This document shows positions 38,421 to 46,848 of a DNA stretch of 56,080 nt, in pieces. The position numbers and the translations under genes were made by a program. The notes beneath the pieces are model-generated. The model worked only from the letters and a program-made list of their open reading frames with translations, made no database searches and was not told the DNA's origin. The DNA lies in the NCBI GenBank assembly GCA_016931915.1, contig JAFGDU010000023.1, positions 1 to 56,080 on the forward strand, read 5' to 3'. The DNA comes from Actinomycetota bacterium. GTDB taxonomy: Bacteria; Actinomycetota; Geothermincolia; Geothermincolales; RBG-13-55-18. The stretch's first letter is position 1; each line of letters begins with the position of its first letter.

Positions 38421-38996
38421 ATGAGGAGAACAACGGCGGTCACGATATTGCTGCTGCTGGCAACCTCGGCGTGCGTAGTCGGCTGCGGGGGAGGAGCCGG
38501 AGGGACTTCTCCGCGCGAGCAATCCATGCGCATAACCTTCGAGGGCAGCTACCAGGTGAAAGGGATAGAGGATGGAAGGACCCAGGGCGTAGGCGTCTAC
38601 GATAACGGCTCCTTCCGTATCATCATGGAAGACGCCTCGCGCATCGTTATCTATAACCGGGAAAAGGAAGAGGGCTGGCTCGTAAGCCTGTCAGCCGGTA
38701 ACTATAAAGCAATCAGCTACGACGAAGCGGTCACCAAAGCGGGGTTCATGCCAGGATTGGTGATGGAGCCTTATTTTGGTTTGGAGCAGTTCTGGGAAGG
38801 GCGGGAGTTCCGCATGGATACGGCGGACGGAAGGTCGATAACAGCCTACCTGGAAGGACCGGAATACCTGCCCAGCGCCTGGATCGCGAAATCGCAGGGC
38901 ACGACCTTGAAGGAGATAGGCTGGGAATACCGGCGATTGGGGCAGGTCTCTGCCGCAAATTTTCAGCCGCCCGAGGGTTTTACGCTCCAGGAGTAG
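38421..38996 (+). CDS. Predicted lipoprotein, unknown function
   Basis: 191 residues with a lipoprotein signal peptide: basic MRR, a hydrophobic stretch and a lipobox VVGC with the lipidated Cys at position 22, followed by a Gly-rich linker. The mature part alternates short beta-like strands (SFRIIMEDASRIVIYN, GWLVSL) and ends in a Pro-containing tail, loosely like LolA-type outer-leaflet carrier folds; this is a weak resemblance. It starts 4 nt after the rtcB stop, so it is transcribed with it. I cannot assign a function. Confidence 0.8.
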   Translation: MRRTTAVTILLLLATSACVVGCGGGAGGTSPREQSMRITFEGSYQVKGIEDGRTQGVGVYDNGSFRIIMEDASRIVIYNREKEEGWLVSLSAGNYKAISYDEAVTKAGFMPGLVMEPYFGLEQFWEGREFRMDTADGRSITAYLEGPEYLPSAWIAKSQGTTLKEIGWEYRRLGQVSAANFQPPEGFTLQE

Positions 38997-39007
38997 ATCG
39001 GGACACG

Positions 39008-39054
39008 ACATGTTGTGTCTGCCTTTGGGTTTATCCACAACATGTTGTTGATAA
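39008..39054. promoter_or_regulatory. DnaA-box pair and palindromes upstream of tRNA-Ile
   Basis: A perfect DnaA box TTATCCACA (39031-39039) faces an inverted TGTTGATAA (39046-39054, reading TTATCAACA on the other strand). The 9-mer ACATGTTGT occurs at 39008-39016 and 39040-39048, 32 bp apart. The first copy lies in a near-palindrome GACACGACATGTTGTGTC and the second in the palindrome ACAACATGTTGT. It is 10 kb from dnaA, in the gap between the lipoprotein and tRNA-Ile. Confidence 0.65.
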
Positions 39055-39093
39055 TGTGTAAAACCCTGGCGTCCCCGTTGTGAGGGCGGTTTC

Positions 39094-39122
39094 TTGTACG
39101 ATGGATTATATGGGGCTATAAT
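39094..39122 (+). promoter_or_regulatory. Promoter of tRNA-Ile
   Basis: TTGTAC (39094-39099), 17-nt spacer, TATAAT (39117-39122); the predicted start lies a few bases before the tRNA 5' end. Confidence 0.8.
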
Positions 39123-39134
39123 TCTTTTTTGCGA

Positions 39135-39211
<77 letters not shown>

Positions 39212-39221
39212 GCTTTTGGCA

Positions 39222-39251
39222 AAGCTCCGGCCGGCAAGCCGGAGCTTTTTT
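39222..39251 (+). terminator. Rho-independent terminator after tRNA-Ile
   Basis: Perfect 10-bp stem AAGCTCCGGC / GCCGGAGCTT with a 6-nt loop, running into a six-base T stretch. Confidence 0.93.
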
Positions 39252-39389
39252 GATTTATCTGGCCTGACCCCAGTGCCTTATATGCTCGTCTCAACCATAC
39301 ATCCACCCACACTTCTCGGAGGCGAACCTCATCTATCTGGCCTGACCCCCTGGCGAGGGCTTTGTTCTCCGGCCGGCAAGCCGGAGCTT
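39225..39389. repeat. Local duplicated blocks downstream of tRNA-Ile
   Basis: Two short blocks occur twice. The terminator core CTCCGGCCGGCAAGCCGGAG plus CTT is at 39225-39247 and 39367-39389. TATCTGGCCTGACCCC is at 39256-39271 and 39334-39349. The second hairpin copy lacks a T stretch. This looks like a decayed local duplication of the tRNA 3' flank. Confidence 0.8.
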
Positions 39390-39528
39390 CGAGCCGATCG
39401 GCACGCTGTAATCTGAGGCGAAGGCCGCCTGCCGGATCGACATTTGAGATTCGCGGGACGAGAGAGCCAGCAGGCATAGTGACCCTCGGCCAGCAGAGCA
39501 AACCCCAGCCTGACTCGATGAGCCTCGG

Positions 39529-40653
39529 CTATTCGTCCCCGAAGCAGGTGCCGAGGTGGCGCGCCGACTCTATCAGGGGATGGTCGGCGGGCACGAACTT
39601 CCTCTTGCCGGCGATATTTTCCAGGGGAACGGGGACCGCTTCACCGGCTCTCGAAGCTACCATCACCCCGAACTCACGGCGGGCGGCCAGCTCCGCGGCA
39701 GTGGTGCCCAGGCTGCTTGCCAGAAGCCTGTCCGCGGACGAGGGCGCTCCGCCCCGCTGGAGATGTCCGAGAATGGTCACGCGGGATTCAAGCTGGGTCA
39801 TCCCTTCGAGCTTTTCCGCGAGAAGAAGGGTGTTTTCGCTCATGCGGTCCCTCATGTACCTGAGCTCTTCCTTCGTCTTGCCCGCCCCGTCGCCGTCGCG
39901 GCCACCTTCCGGTTTTTCCTGCCTCCCTTCGGCCGCGAGGGCTTCCTCGCGGGATACGGCACCCTCCGCGACGACCACGATGCTGAAGCTCTTGCCCGTC
40001 CTGTATCTCCGCAGAACGGATTCGGCGACAATGCCGATGTCGTAAGGGATTTCCGGGATGAGGATCACGTCCGCGCCGCCCGATATGCCCGCACCCAATG
40101 CGAGCCAACCCACCTTGTGTCCCATGGTTTCCACTAAGATGATCCTGTGGTGGCTGTGCGCGGTGGTGTGCAACCTGTCGATGGCCTCCGTGGCGATGCT
40201 CATGGCGGTATCGAAGCCGATGGTCACGTCGGTTTCCACTACGTCGTTGTCGATGGTCTTGGGTAGCGTTATTATATTCAGGCCTTTCTCCACCAGCCGG
40301 AAGGCGTTCTTCTGGGTTCCTCCCCCTCCCAGGCAAACAAGCGCTTCCAGCTGGTTCTTGTGGTAGTTCTCTACGATTACGTCCGTCATATCCAGGATCT
40401 TCCCGCCGATGTTCATCTTGTGAGGCTTGTCCCTGCTGGTGCCGAGGATGGTACCGCCGCTGGAGACTATGTTGGAGAGAACGTCCCTGTCCAGGCGCAT
40501 AAACCTGTTATGGACCATGCCGCGGAAGCCGTCCTTGAAGCCGACGACCTCGAAGCCATACTCTCCGAGCGCGGCTTTCCCTATACCCCGGATGGCTGCG
40601 TTCAGGCCCGGCGTGTCGCCGCCGGCGGTCAATATACCGATCAGTTTAGACAT
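39529..40653 (-). CDS. pfkA: 6-phosphofructokinase (ATP or pyrophosphate type uncertain)
   Basis: Phosphorylates fructose 6-phosphate in glycolysis. 374 residues with the PFK opening [17 protein letters not shown], the substrate block PKTIDNDV and [15 protein letters not shown]. The nucleotide-site motif is GGGGT, where ATP enzymes have GGDGS, and Lys precedes TIDND, the residue found in pyrophosphate-dependent and some atypical ATP enzymes. The phosphoryl donor is therefore uncertain. It is the last gene of the polyphosphate operon, 13 nt after the CYTH-Nudix gene. Confidence 0.92.
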   Translation of the reverse strand: MSKLIGILTAGGDTPGLNAAIRGIGKAALGEYGFEVVGFKDGFRGMVHNRFMRLDRDVLSNIVSSGGTILGTSRDKPHKMNIGGKILDMTDVIVENYHKNQLEALVCLGGGGTQKNAFRLVEKGLNIITLPKTIDNDVVETDVTIGFDTAMSIATEAIDRLHTTAHSHHRIILVETMGHKVGWLALGAGISGGADVILIPEIPYDIGIVAESVLRRYRTGKSFSIVVVAEGAVSREEALAAEGRQEKPEGGRDGDGAGKTKEELRYMRDRMSENTLLLAEKLEGMTQLESRVTILGHLQRGGAPSSADRLLASSLGTTAAELAARREFGVMVASRAGEAVPVPLENIAGKRKFVPADHPLIESARHLGTCFGDE

Positions 40654-40666
40654 GACAACTCCCGCG

Positions 40667-41578
40667 CTATCCTGGTTCCACGTTCTCGGGCAGACGACGC
40701 AATATGCGCAAAACGGCCTCCTTCAGCTCCTCGTTTTCCAGGTATTCGGCGAGATGTCCTTGCGGCACCCATTCCCGCCTGCGAAGGGCTTCTTCGGGCC
40801 AGCTCGCAAGCTGTTCGGTCACCTGGAGGGGGAATAACTCGACCCCGCACCTTCCGCCCCACTTGTCGTAGGAATACGACTCTTCTATATCTTCGCGGAC
40901 GGTTCCGCGCACGCCAGCCTCTTCGAGGGCTTCCTTCCTGGCGGAATCCACGGGGGACAAGTCGGGCTCGATAATTCCCTTCGGGATTACCCACTTGCCC
41001 GATCTTCTCGTGGTGATGAGCAGTACCTCGCGGCCCGCTTCCGCATCGCGGTAGGGGACGACCCCGGATTGCTTGAAGTGCCAGGGGGGTCTGCTCGTTT
41101 CTTTCCATTGGCGGAGAAGGGATGCGGGAAATCCATGCAGGGCAAGGCTCTTGTTCTTGAACTCGTCATCCAACGAGACATCCTTCCCGAACCAGGAGGG
41201 CGGGGAGAACTCCTGCATGTCCTGCGGAGACGAGAACTCCACCTCGGCTGTGATCAGGCCCTCCAGAGCCCCCTTGTAGATGTCGATCTCTACCGTGTGT
41301 TCCCGATAGGGATAGTTGATCCTCGTTTTCAGGATGGTCGAACCGACAACGCACTGCTTGAAATCGTCGTATTGCTCTTCGGAAATATCGATCTCTATCT
41401 CGTGCCTCGTCGTACCCGTGCCTTTCTTGAAGGTCAGCAGCAGCGCACGGCCCTTTTTCCTTATACGGAGCTCCTCGCTCGCGGTGATAACGATATATCC
41501 CTGTTCTATAGCCACGGAGGGATACGCATACAGCCTTTCGGGCAGCTCTTCGAGTAGAAACTTCTTTTCGATCTCCAT
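40667..41578 (-). CDS. CYTH-Nudix fusion, probable (poly)phosphate hydrolase
   Basis: 303 residues in two domains. Residues 1-150 are a CYTH (triphosphate tunnel) domain: the ExExK motif is E2/E4/K6, with basic strands ([19 protein letters not shown]) and acidic strands ([16 protein letters not shown]). Residues about 166-300 are a Nudix hydrolase with [10 protein letters not shown] and a box reading [11 protein letters not shown], close to the PKG-type enzymes that cut diadenosine polyphosphates, inositol pyrophosphates or polyphosphate. CYTH enzymes often hydrolyse tripolyphosphate. In this operon both halves may process short polyphosphate. It starts 3 nt after parA2. Confidence 0.88.
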   Translation of the reverse strand: MEIEKKFLLEELPERLYAYPSVAIEQGYIVITASEELRIRKKGRALLLTFKKGTGTTRHEIEIDISEEQYDDFKQCVVGSTILKTRINYPYREHTVEIDIYKGALEGLITAEVEFSSPQDMQEFSPPSWFGKDVSLDDEFKNKSLALHGFPASLLRQWKETSRPPWHFKQSGVVPYRDAEAGREVLLITTRRSGKWVIPKGIIEPDLSPVDSARKEALEEAGVRGTVREDIEESYSYDKWGGRCGVELFPLQVTEQLASWPEEALRRREWVPQGHLAEYLENEELKEAVLRILRRLPENVEPG

Positions 41579-41581
41579 GGT

Positions 41582-42328
41582 TCAAAGCGATGTCTTTTCG
41601 AGTATCTCCTGCCACAACAACGCGATCTCCCTGGCGCTTTCGCTCCCCGGGCGAGCCGCGGGAAGTGGGGCCCGTAAGACACCCATCCTTTCGATTTCGG
41701 AACGATAGGGTATATAGTGCTGCAGGAAATCCGGGTGGGCGTTCCACAGCTCGTCCATCGTCTGCTTGTGCAAGCTCTTTCTCGCGTCGACCATCGAGAA
41801 GAAGGGGAGCACGTGTTCGACGTGGATCTCCTGTCTCGAGAGGAAGGCGCGCAGCTGCTCGAGGGTCCGCTTGGAGAGGGTGGTGGGAATGACCGGTATG
41901 AGCATTATGTCCGACACCCGGAAGATGTTTTCCGAGAGCAGCGTGATGTTCGGGGGGGAGTCGATGAAGACGGTATCGTACTCCTCGTCGAACTGCCGCA
42001 GGGCGAGCTTCAGCGCTTTCTTGGAGTGTTTGGCCCTGTCGATGCGTATATCCAGTTTCCGGAAGGAGATATCCGAGGGCAGGAGGTCGAGGTTTTCGTA
42101 ATCTGTTGCCCTGATAAACCCCGCAGCCTTGTCTGGAGAGGAGACCATCATCTTCGCGCTCTGCCCGGCCATGGGCTTGATGCGTAAGTAGAACGATGCC
42201 GACGCCTGGGGATCGAGGTCGCACAGCAGCGTTCTTCTCCCCTCCGCGGCGTTCAGATAGGCAAGATTGACCGCCGCGGTGGTTTTCCCCACGCCGCCCT
42301 TTATGCTGTACAAAGATATTACGCGCAT
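41582..42328 (-). CDS. Orphan ParA/MinD-type ATPase in the polyphosphate operon
   Basis: 248 residues. Deviant Walker A KGGVGKTT at residues 10-17 with the signature Lys10, Walker A' CDLDPQASAS and the switch IDSPPNITLLSENIF show a ParA-type partition ATPase. It has no N-terminal DNA-binding domain and no obvious membrane-targeting helix at the C-terminus. The ATG at 42328 lies 1 nt after the CHAD gene stop (TGAGATG), so the two are translationally coupled; a longer upstream frame would overlap that gene. No ParB gene is adjacent. By analogy with ParA-like proteins that space carboxysomes or other cargo, it may position polyphosphate granules with the CHAD protein as adaptor. This is inference. 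Confidence 0.9.
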   Translation of the reverse strand: MRVISLYSIKGGVGKTTAAVNLAYLNAAEGRRTLLCDLDPQASASFYLRIKPMAGQSAKMMVSSPDKAAGFIRATDYENLDLLPSDISFRKLDIRIDRAKHSKKALKLALRQFDEEYDTVFIDSPPNITLLSENIFRVSDIMLIPVIPTTLSKRTLEQLRAFLSRQEIHVEHVLPFFSMVDARKSLHKQTMDELWNAHPDFLQHYIPYRSEIERMGVLRAPLPAARPGSESAREIALLWQEILEKTSL

Positions 42329-42329
42329 C

Positions 42330-43835
42330 TCAACCTCTCCCGAAGAGCTCTTCACATATGGCATGAACCTGCCTGGAATCGAAATCCGAGAAACTGCCGT
42401 AAAACCCCCTTCTGACTTCACCCTGGCGTTCGTGGAGCATAGCGAGGAGTCCGCCTATCGCCGCCGCTTCGAGGCGGTTTTTACGCGCATCGTCTTGCAC
42501 GCGTTTCAGATACTCGTTGAGATTGATCTGCTGCATGGTGAGGTCGTTGAACTCGCCGAGATCATCCTGGAGGCCCTTGAGGTGCCCGATCAGGCTTTCC
42601 GTCTTCTTGCGCGGGAACAGCGACGCGAAGAACTCGAGCAGGTAGCGCAGCCTCTTGCACTCTATGCGCAGCCGGTGCAGGTCTTCGTCGGGAGAGGCGT
42701 CCGTTATGCTGCGGCCCCGCTTTATTATCTTCGCGAAGCTGCCGCGGATGCGCGACCGTGCCACCTCGAGCGCCGGAGGGCTTGCCGCCGGAGCCTGCGG
42801 GTTTGCGAGGAACGCTTCCCAGCTGTCCAGGGCCGAACCGAAAGCCTCCGTGCGAAGGTAATCCGCAAACCGTTTCTGCTGACTGTTTCTTTTGCGCGTT
42901 ATGCGGGCGAAATACCGGTCCAATCCCGCGTGGAGGCGTTGCGGCAGCATATCGTAATAACCCTGTTTTTCCAGGAGGTATACATCGAGGTCCCTCAACA
43001 GGTTGCACTCCTTGGCTATGCTCTTGAAGTCGGCGCTGTATTTCTTCCTTACCTCCGGCGGAAAGGCCTCCTTGATCTGGGAAAGGCAGGCCCTGGTTCT
43101 TCGCGTGGCCACGCGAAAATCGTGCAGGAACTCGGTATCGTAATCCTCGATGATACCCGGGATGTTTGACTTGATGGTGGACAGCAGGTTCCTGTGGATG
43201 ACCAGGGCCGCTTCGGTGACGTTCTGCTTCCTGTTCAAGCGTAAGTCTAGCTTGGAGCTGTAATCCCCGGGATGGATACCCGCTGTGAGCAGAAGCTCCT
43301 CCATGAAGGGGTGCGGAAGCTCCCCCATGGCCGATTCCCTGGCCATTGCCAGGAGGAGATCCCGCTCTTCCGGGTAGCCCCTGAGGGCTTTCACGAGCAG
43401 GTATGAATGCGATCCATTGCCGTGTGCGTCGTGGGTCAGGAGCGAGAACCGGCCTACGATCTTTTGGTCCTCGTTTCGCGCGAGGTATTGCTGTTCGCGG
43501 AGGTTGAACGTGGCCAGCGGCAGCAGGGCCCTTATGCCCGCGATGTCTTTCAGAAATCCACGCAGGTTTTCGTCATGGAACTCCCACCAGAACCCGGGCA
43601 CGCTCTCGAGCGCACACGCGATAAACGGCGAATGGTCGCGTAGCCCCTGGATGCTGAACGAACCCGGCGCCGCATACGCAAAATAGCCCTTCCCGTACAA
43701 TCTCCAGTCGAAGGTGTCGTATGGCGTGATCGGCAACTCGCTAAGGGGCTCTCGCTCCACCTCGAACCTCTCCTCGACGAGCAGCGTAAAGCCCCGCGAT
43801 CTGTCCTCGTCCGTTCTGAAACAGAGTTGCTTCAT
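42330..43835 (-). CDS. CHAD-domain protein with degenerate CYTH-like N-terminus
   Basis: 501 residues. The C-terminal part (about 205-495) is a CHAD domain, a helical bundle lined with conserved basic and His residues: LHDFRVATRRTRACL (H238, R241, R245, R246, R248) and LHRLRIECKRLRYLLEFF. CHAD domains bind polyphosphate and locate to polyphosphate granules in other bacteria. The N-terminal 200 residues include EERFEVERE and YDTFDWRLYGKG, which resemble parts of a CYTH domain but lack a full ExExK set, so it is probably non-catalytic. It lies 7 nt after ppk1. Confidence 0.88.
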   Translation of the reverse strand: MKQLCFRTDEDRSRGFTLLVEERFEVEREPLSELPITPYDTFDWRLYGKGYFAYAAPGSFSIQGLRDHSPFIACALESVPGFWWEFHDENLRGFLKDIAGIRALLPLATFNLREQQYLARNEDQKIVGRFSLLTHDAHGNGSHSYLLVKALRGYPEERDLLLAMARESAMGELPHPFMEELLLTAGIHPGDYSSKLDLRLNRKQNVTEAALVIHRNLLSTIKSNIPGIIEDYDTEFLHDFRVATRRTRACLSQIKEAFPPEVRKKYSADFKSIAKECNLLRDLDVYLLEKQGYYDMLPQRLHAGLDRYFARITRKRNSQQKRFADYLRTEAFGSALDSWEAFLANPQAPAASPPALEVARSRIRGSFAKIIKRGRSITDASPDEDLHRLRIECKRLRYLLEFFASLFPRKKTESLIGHLKGLQDDLGEFNDLTMQQINLNEYLKRVQDDARKNRLEAAAIGGLLAMLHERQGEVRRGFYGSFSDFDSRQVHAICEELFGRG

Positions 43836-43842
43836 TCCTCGA

Positions 43843-45915
43843 TCATTGCTCCCGGCCGTTATCGCTGCGCAGTTTATCCTCCAGATATCCGTATATCGCG
43901 TCCTGTGCCCTTATCTTCTTCTTCCCCGACACGTTTCTCTCGCTATTGTCCTGTTTGTCGTTGATGATCCTCGCTTTTACGTTGTCGCTCAGCTGGATCC
44001 CGACGTAGTCGATCAACTCCTGTTTGATGCCCTGGTCGTAGATAGGAACCCCCACCTCGATGCGGCGTTCGAAATTCCTCGTCATCCAGTCGGCGGAGGA
44101 TATGAAGACCAGGGGATCGTTGTCGTTGCAGAAGACGATGATGCGCGAGTGCTCGAGGTATTTGTCCACGATGCTGATCACCTCGATGTTCTCGCTCAGC
44201 CCCTCTACGCCGGGTATAAGGCAGCAGATGCCGCGATTGACCATCTTGATGCTGACCCCGGCATTGTTGGCCCGGTAAAGCCTGTTGATGGTCTTCTTGT
44301 GCGAGAAGCTGTTGAGTTTCGCGTAGATATAGGCGTCTTTACCCTCCTGGGCGTTCTTCACCTCGCCCTTTATGTGTTTATACAGCTTCTTGGTCATGTT
44401 GAAGGGGGAGACGAGAAGGTGGCGGTAATTGAAGGACTTGAAGCTGTTCTCCAGGAACTCGAACATGTGTTCCACCTCGCTGGTGATCCTGGGATCGCTG
44501 GTGAGCAGCACGTGGTCGGCATATATCCTGGCGGTGGATTCGTTGAAGTTTCCCGTGCTGATGCCCGCATAGTGCCGGAACCCCCGCTTATCCCTGCGCG
44601 TTATGTGCAGTAATTTGCAATGGACCTTTACTCCGGGTATTTCGGGGATGACGTTCGCCCCTTCTTCGACCAGGCGCTCCGTCCACTGGATGTTGGCCTC
44701 CTCGTCGAAACGGGCCTGGAGCTCCACGACCACGGTGACTTCCTTCCCGTTTCTTACGGCGTTGATGAGGGCGTTGACCACCTGAGATTCATCCGCGACC
44801 CGGTAGAGCGTCATTTTTATGGAGACGACGTCCTTGTCGATGGCGGCTTCGCGCAGGAGGTCGATGATGTAATGGAAGGACTGGTAGGGGAAGTGAAGCA
44901 GAACGTCCTGGTCCGCGATGGCCTGCAACGTACTGGTGTAGTTACGCAGCACCGCATGCTCCAGCGGCTCGGGGTGTTTGTATTTAAGCTTGTTGAAGCG
45001 CTTGCCCAGGTCCGGAAAGGTGGCCATGTCCCTCGCGTTATGATACCTGCCGCCGGAGATCATGATCTGGGGCGAAATCTCCTTTTTTGCGGCGATATAC
45101 TGCAGGAAGTCATCGGGTATCTCCCGGTCGTACACGAAGCGGACGGGACCCCCGTACTTGCGGTTCTTTATCGAGCGCGATATCTGCTCGAACAGGCTGG
45201 TGGTGATGTCCGTTTCGATATCCAGCTCGGAGTCGCGGGTCATCTTTATGGTGTATGCGGATATGTCCTCGAATTCAAACATGGAAAAAATATCCTTCAA
45301 TCCGTAACGGATGATGTCATCGAGCATGATGATGTAGGCTTTGTCGGCGCTTCCGGGCAGCCGGTTGAACCTGGGCAGAACGTCGGCCGGGACCTCTATC
45401 AACGCGTACTGCCGCCCTGAGGCCTTATCCTTTATCTTGATTACGATGGCCAGGTAGATGACGAGATTGTACAGATAGGGAAAAACATGGACATTATCCA
45501 GCATGATGGGGATGAGCCTGGGGCGGACCTTTGCGGAGAAATAATCCTGCAAGTACTCTTCCTGCTCCTGGCTCAAGCCCCTTTCGTCCACCATGATGAC
45601 GTTCTCTTTTACCAGTTCGTCCAGGACCAGGGTGAGATCCTTCTCGAAGCGCTTGCGGAGAGACCTCGACCTTTCGATGACCTGTTCCAGGACCGCTTTC
45701 GGCGTCCCCCCGAGAAACGTCGCCGGTTTCTGGCCCGAGGCTATGAGGCGATTGAGCGTGCCGACCCTGACGCTGAAGAACTCGTCTAGGTTCGAAGAGA
45801 ATATGCCCAGGAACTGCAGCCTCTCCAGGAGCGGGACGGTCGCATCTTCCGCCTCCTGCAGGACCCTCTCGTTGAACGAGAGCCAGCTCAACTCCCGGTT
45901 GATGTATTTGTTGAT
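43843..45915 (-). CDS. ppk1: Polyphosphate kinase 1
   Basis: Makes polyphosphate from ATP, reversibly. Conserved blocks include LSWLSFNERVLQEAED, SSNLDEFFSVRV, the phospho-histidine motif KVHCKLLHI and the second His in YLEHSRIIVF. The first codon usable by ordinary rules, TTG 45891, would remove INKYINRE, part of the conserved NRELSW start. The frame stays open upstream and has no ATG, GTG or TTG, but an ATC at 45915 sits 5 nt after AGGAGGTG, giving 690 residues, the normal size (E. coli 688). I therefore infer an ATC start. It overlaps sixA and precedes the CHAD gene by 7 nt. Confidence 0.93.
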   Translation of the reverse strand: MNKYINRELSWLSFNERVLQEAEDATVPLLERLQFLGIFSSNLDEFFSVRVGTLNRLIASGQKPATFLGGTPKAVLEQVIERSRSLRKRFEKDLTLVLDELVKENVIMVDERGLSQEQEEYLQDYFSAKVRPRLIPIMLDNVHVFPYLYNLVIYLAIVIKIKDKASGRQYALIEVPADVLPRFNRLPGSADKAYIIMLDDIIRYGLKDIFSMFEFEDISAYTIKMTRDSELDIETDITTSLFEQISRSIKNRKYGGPVRFVYDREIPDDFLQYIAAKKEISPQIMISGGRYHNARDMATFPDLGKRFNKLKYKHPEPLEHAVLRNYTSTLQAIADQDVLLHFPYQSFHYIIDLLREAAIDKDVVSIKMTLYRVADESQVVNALINAVRNGKEVTVVVELQARFDEEANIQWTERLVEEGANVIPEIPGVKVHCKLLHITRRDKRGFRHYAGISTGNFNESTARIYADHVLLTSDPRITSEVEHMFEFLENSFKSFNYRHLLVSPFNMTKKLYKHIKGEVKNAQEGKDAYIYAKLNSFSHKKTINRLYRANNAGVSIKMVNRGICCLIPGVEGLSENIEVISIVDKYLEHSRIIVFCNDNDPLVFISSADWMTRNFERRIEVGVPIYDQGIKQELIDYVGIQLSDNVKARIINDKQDNSERNVSGKKKIRAQDAIYGYLEDKLRSDNGREQ

Positions 45916-46424
45916 CCCGGCACCTCCTGCTTGTATTTCCTGGGGTATTCGAAGAACTCCAGGTGGCCGGTGTTCTCCCGCAGCTCTTCCCAGCTGTCGA
46001 TGAAAAAACTGCTGCAGACGATCGCCGAAGTCGGCAGCAGCACCTCCAGGGGTTCTTCTCCAAGAAGATCAACGGCTTCGCTCATCTCGGGATTGTGCCC
46101 CACTATCATTATACTGCGCAGGCCATCGTCTCTATTGCGGATGAAATCGAGGATCTCGCCGGGAGACGCAGCGTACAGTTCTGGCGTGAAAGCGACGTGG
46201 CTCTTCTTGAGGCCGTAAAACGCGGCCAGGGTTGCAGCGGTTTCCGCCGCCCTCCTGGCATCGCTCGAGAACACGTGTTCGGGCTTGTGCTCGTGTGCGG
46301 TCAAGACCGGCCTAAGCAACTCCAGGTCCCTGGCTCCGCGTTTCTTGAGCGGCCTGTCTCTGTCGGGCAGAGAGGAATCTTTCCAACTCGATTTGGCGTG
46401 TCTGACCAGGAAAACTATCTTCAA
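45888..46424 (-). CDS. sixA: Phosphohistidine phosphatase SixA
   Basis: Histidine-phosphatase superfamily enzyme, 178 residues. The catalytic RHG-type motif reads LVRHAKSSW (R8, H9), and the second His is in MIVGHNPEMSE; the SDARRAAETAATLA segment is typical of SixA. SixA removes phosphate from phosphohistidine. PPK1 carries phosphohistidine in its cycle, so it is a possible, untested target. TTG 46424 follows GGTGAGG. It is the first gene of the operon, and its end overlaps ppk1. Confidence 0.92.
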   Translation of the reverse strand: MKIVFLVRHAKSSWKDSSLPDRDRPLKKRGARDLELLRPVLTAHEHKPEHVFSSDARRAAETAATLAAFYGLKKSHVAFTPELYAASPGEILDFIRNRDDGLRSIMIVGHNPEMSEAVDLLGEEPLEVLLPTSAIVCSSFFIDSWEELRENTGHLEFFEYPRKYKQEVPGSTNTSTGS

Positions 46425-46848
46425 CCGAACCTCACCTACCGATGGCAACATGGGATACTGCTACCTTGCAGGCAAGACCCCTGAAATTCCCGATATCTCC
46501 TGCCATTAAGGTTTATGGCTCTGTGTATAAAATATCCGGGGCTTCAGGCATGTGTCAAACGCGTGGGGATGCGGTTCTCCCGTGCCTCCCGGCATCGAGG
46601 GTTCCCGTGCATGCATGGTGACGGGACGGGGCACCCCGGCAGCGGCCACGGCGCTTTGTCACAGCCTGAGGGTAGTATGGATATCGAGGGTGAGAAACGG
46701 ATCCTGTTGGGCGAGATGCCATGCGCTCGGGCAGCCCGGAAATGTGTGCGGCCAGCGCCGGTACTCCTTCGGCCGTCTCCACCATCAAGGAATAAACGGG
46801 AAAGGGAAAGAAGAAATAACGGGGGTGGCCAGTACTTAGGAGGCGGGT
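46425..46848. other. Divergent intergenic region sixA / yhaM
   Basis: 424 bp between divergent genes. It holds the minus-strand promoter at 46529-46558. I see no gene or named RNA; an open frame on the plus strand here is GC-rich and has no homologue I recognise. Confidence 0.5.
46529..46558 (-). promoter_or_regulatory. Promoter of the polyphosphate operon
   Basis: On the minus strand a consensus TTGACA (46553-46558), 18-nt spacer and TATTTT (46529-46534). The predicted start near 46522 leaves a leader of about 98 nt before sixA. Confidence 0.6.

Noticed and set aside
37241..38533. 430-codon open frame opposite rtcB
   Set aside because: Antisense shadow of rtcB with low-complexity His/Leu runs and no ribosome site.
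39367..39389. Second terminator after tRNA-Ile
   Set aside because: The hairpin is a copy of the true terminator core but has no T stretch on either strand.
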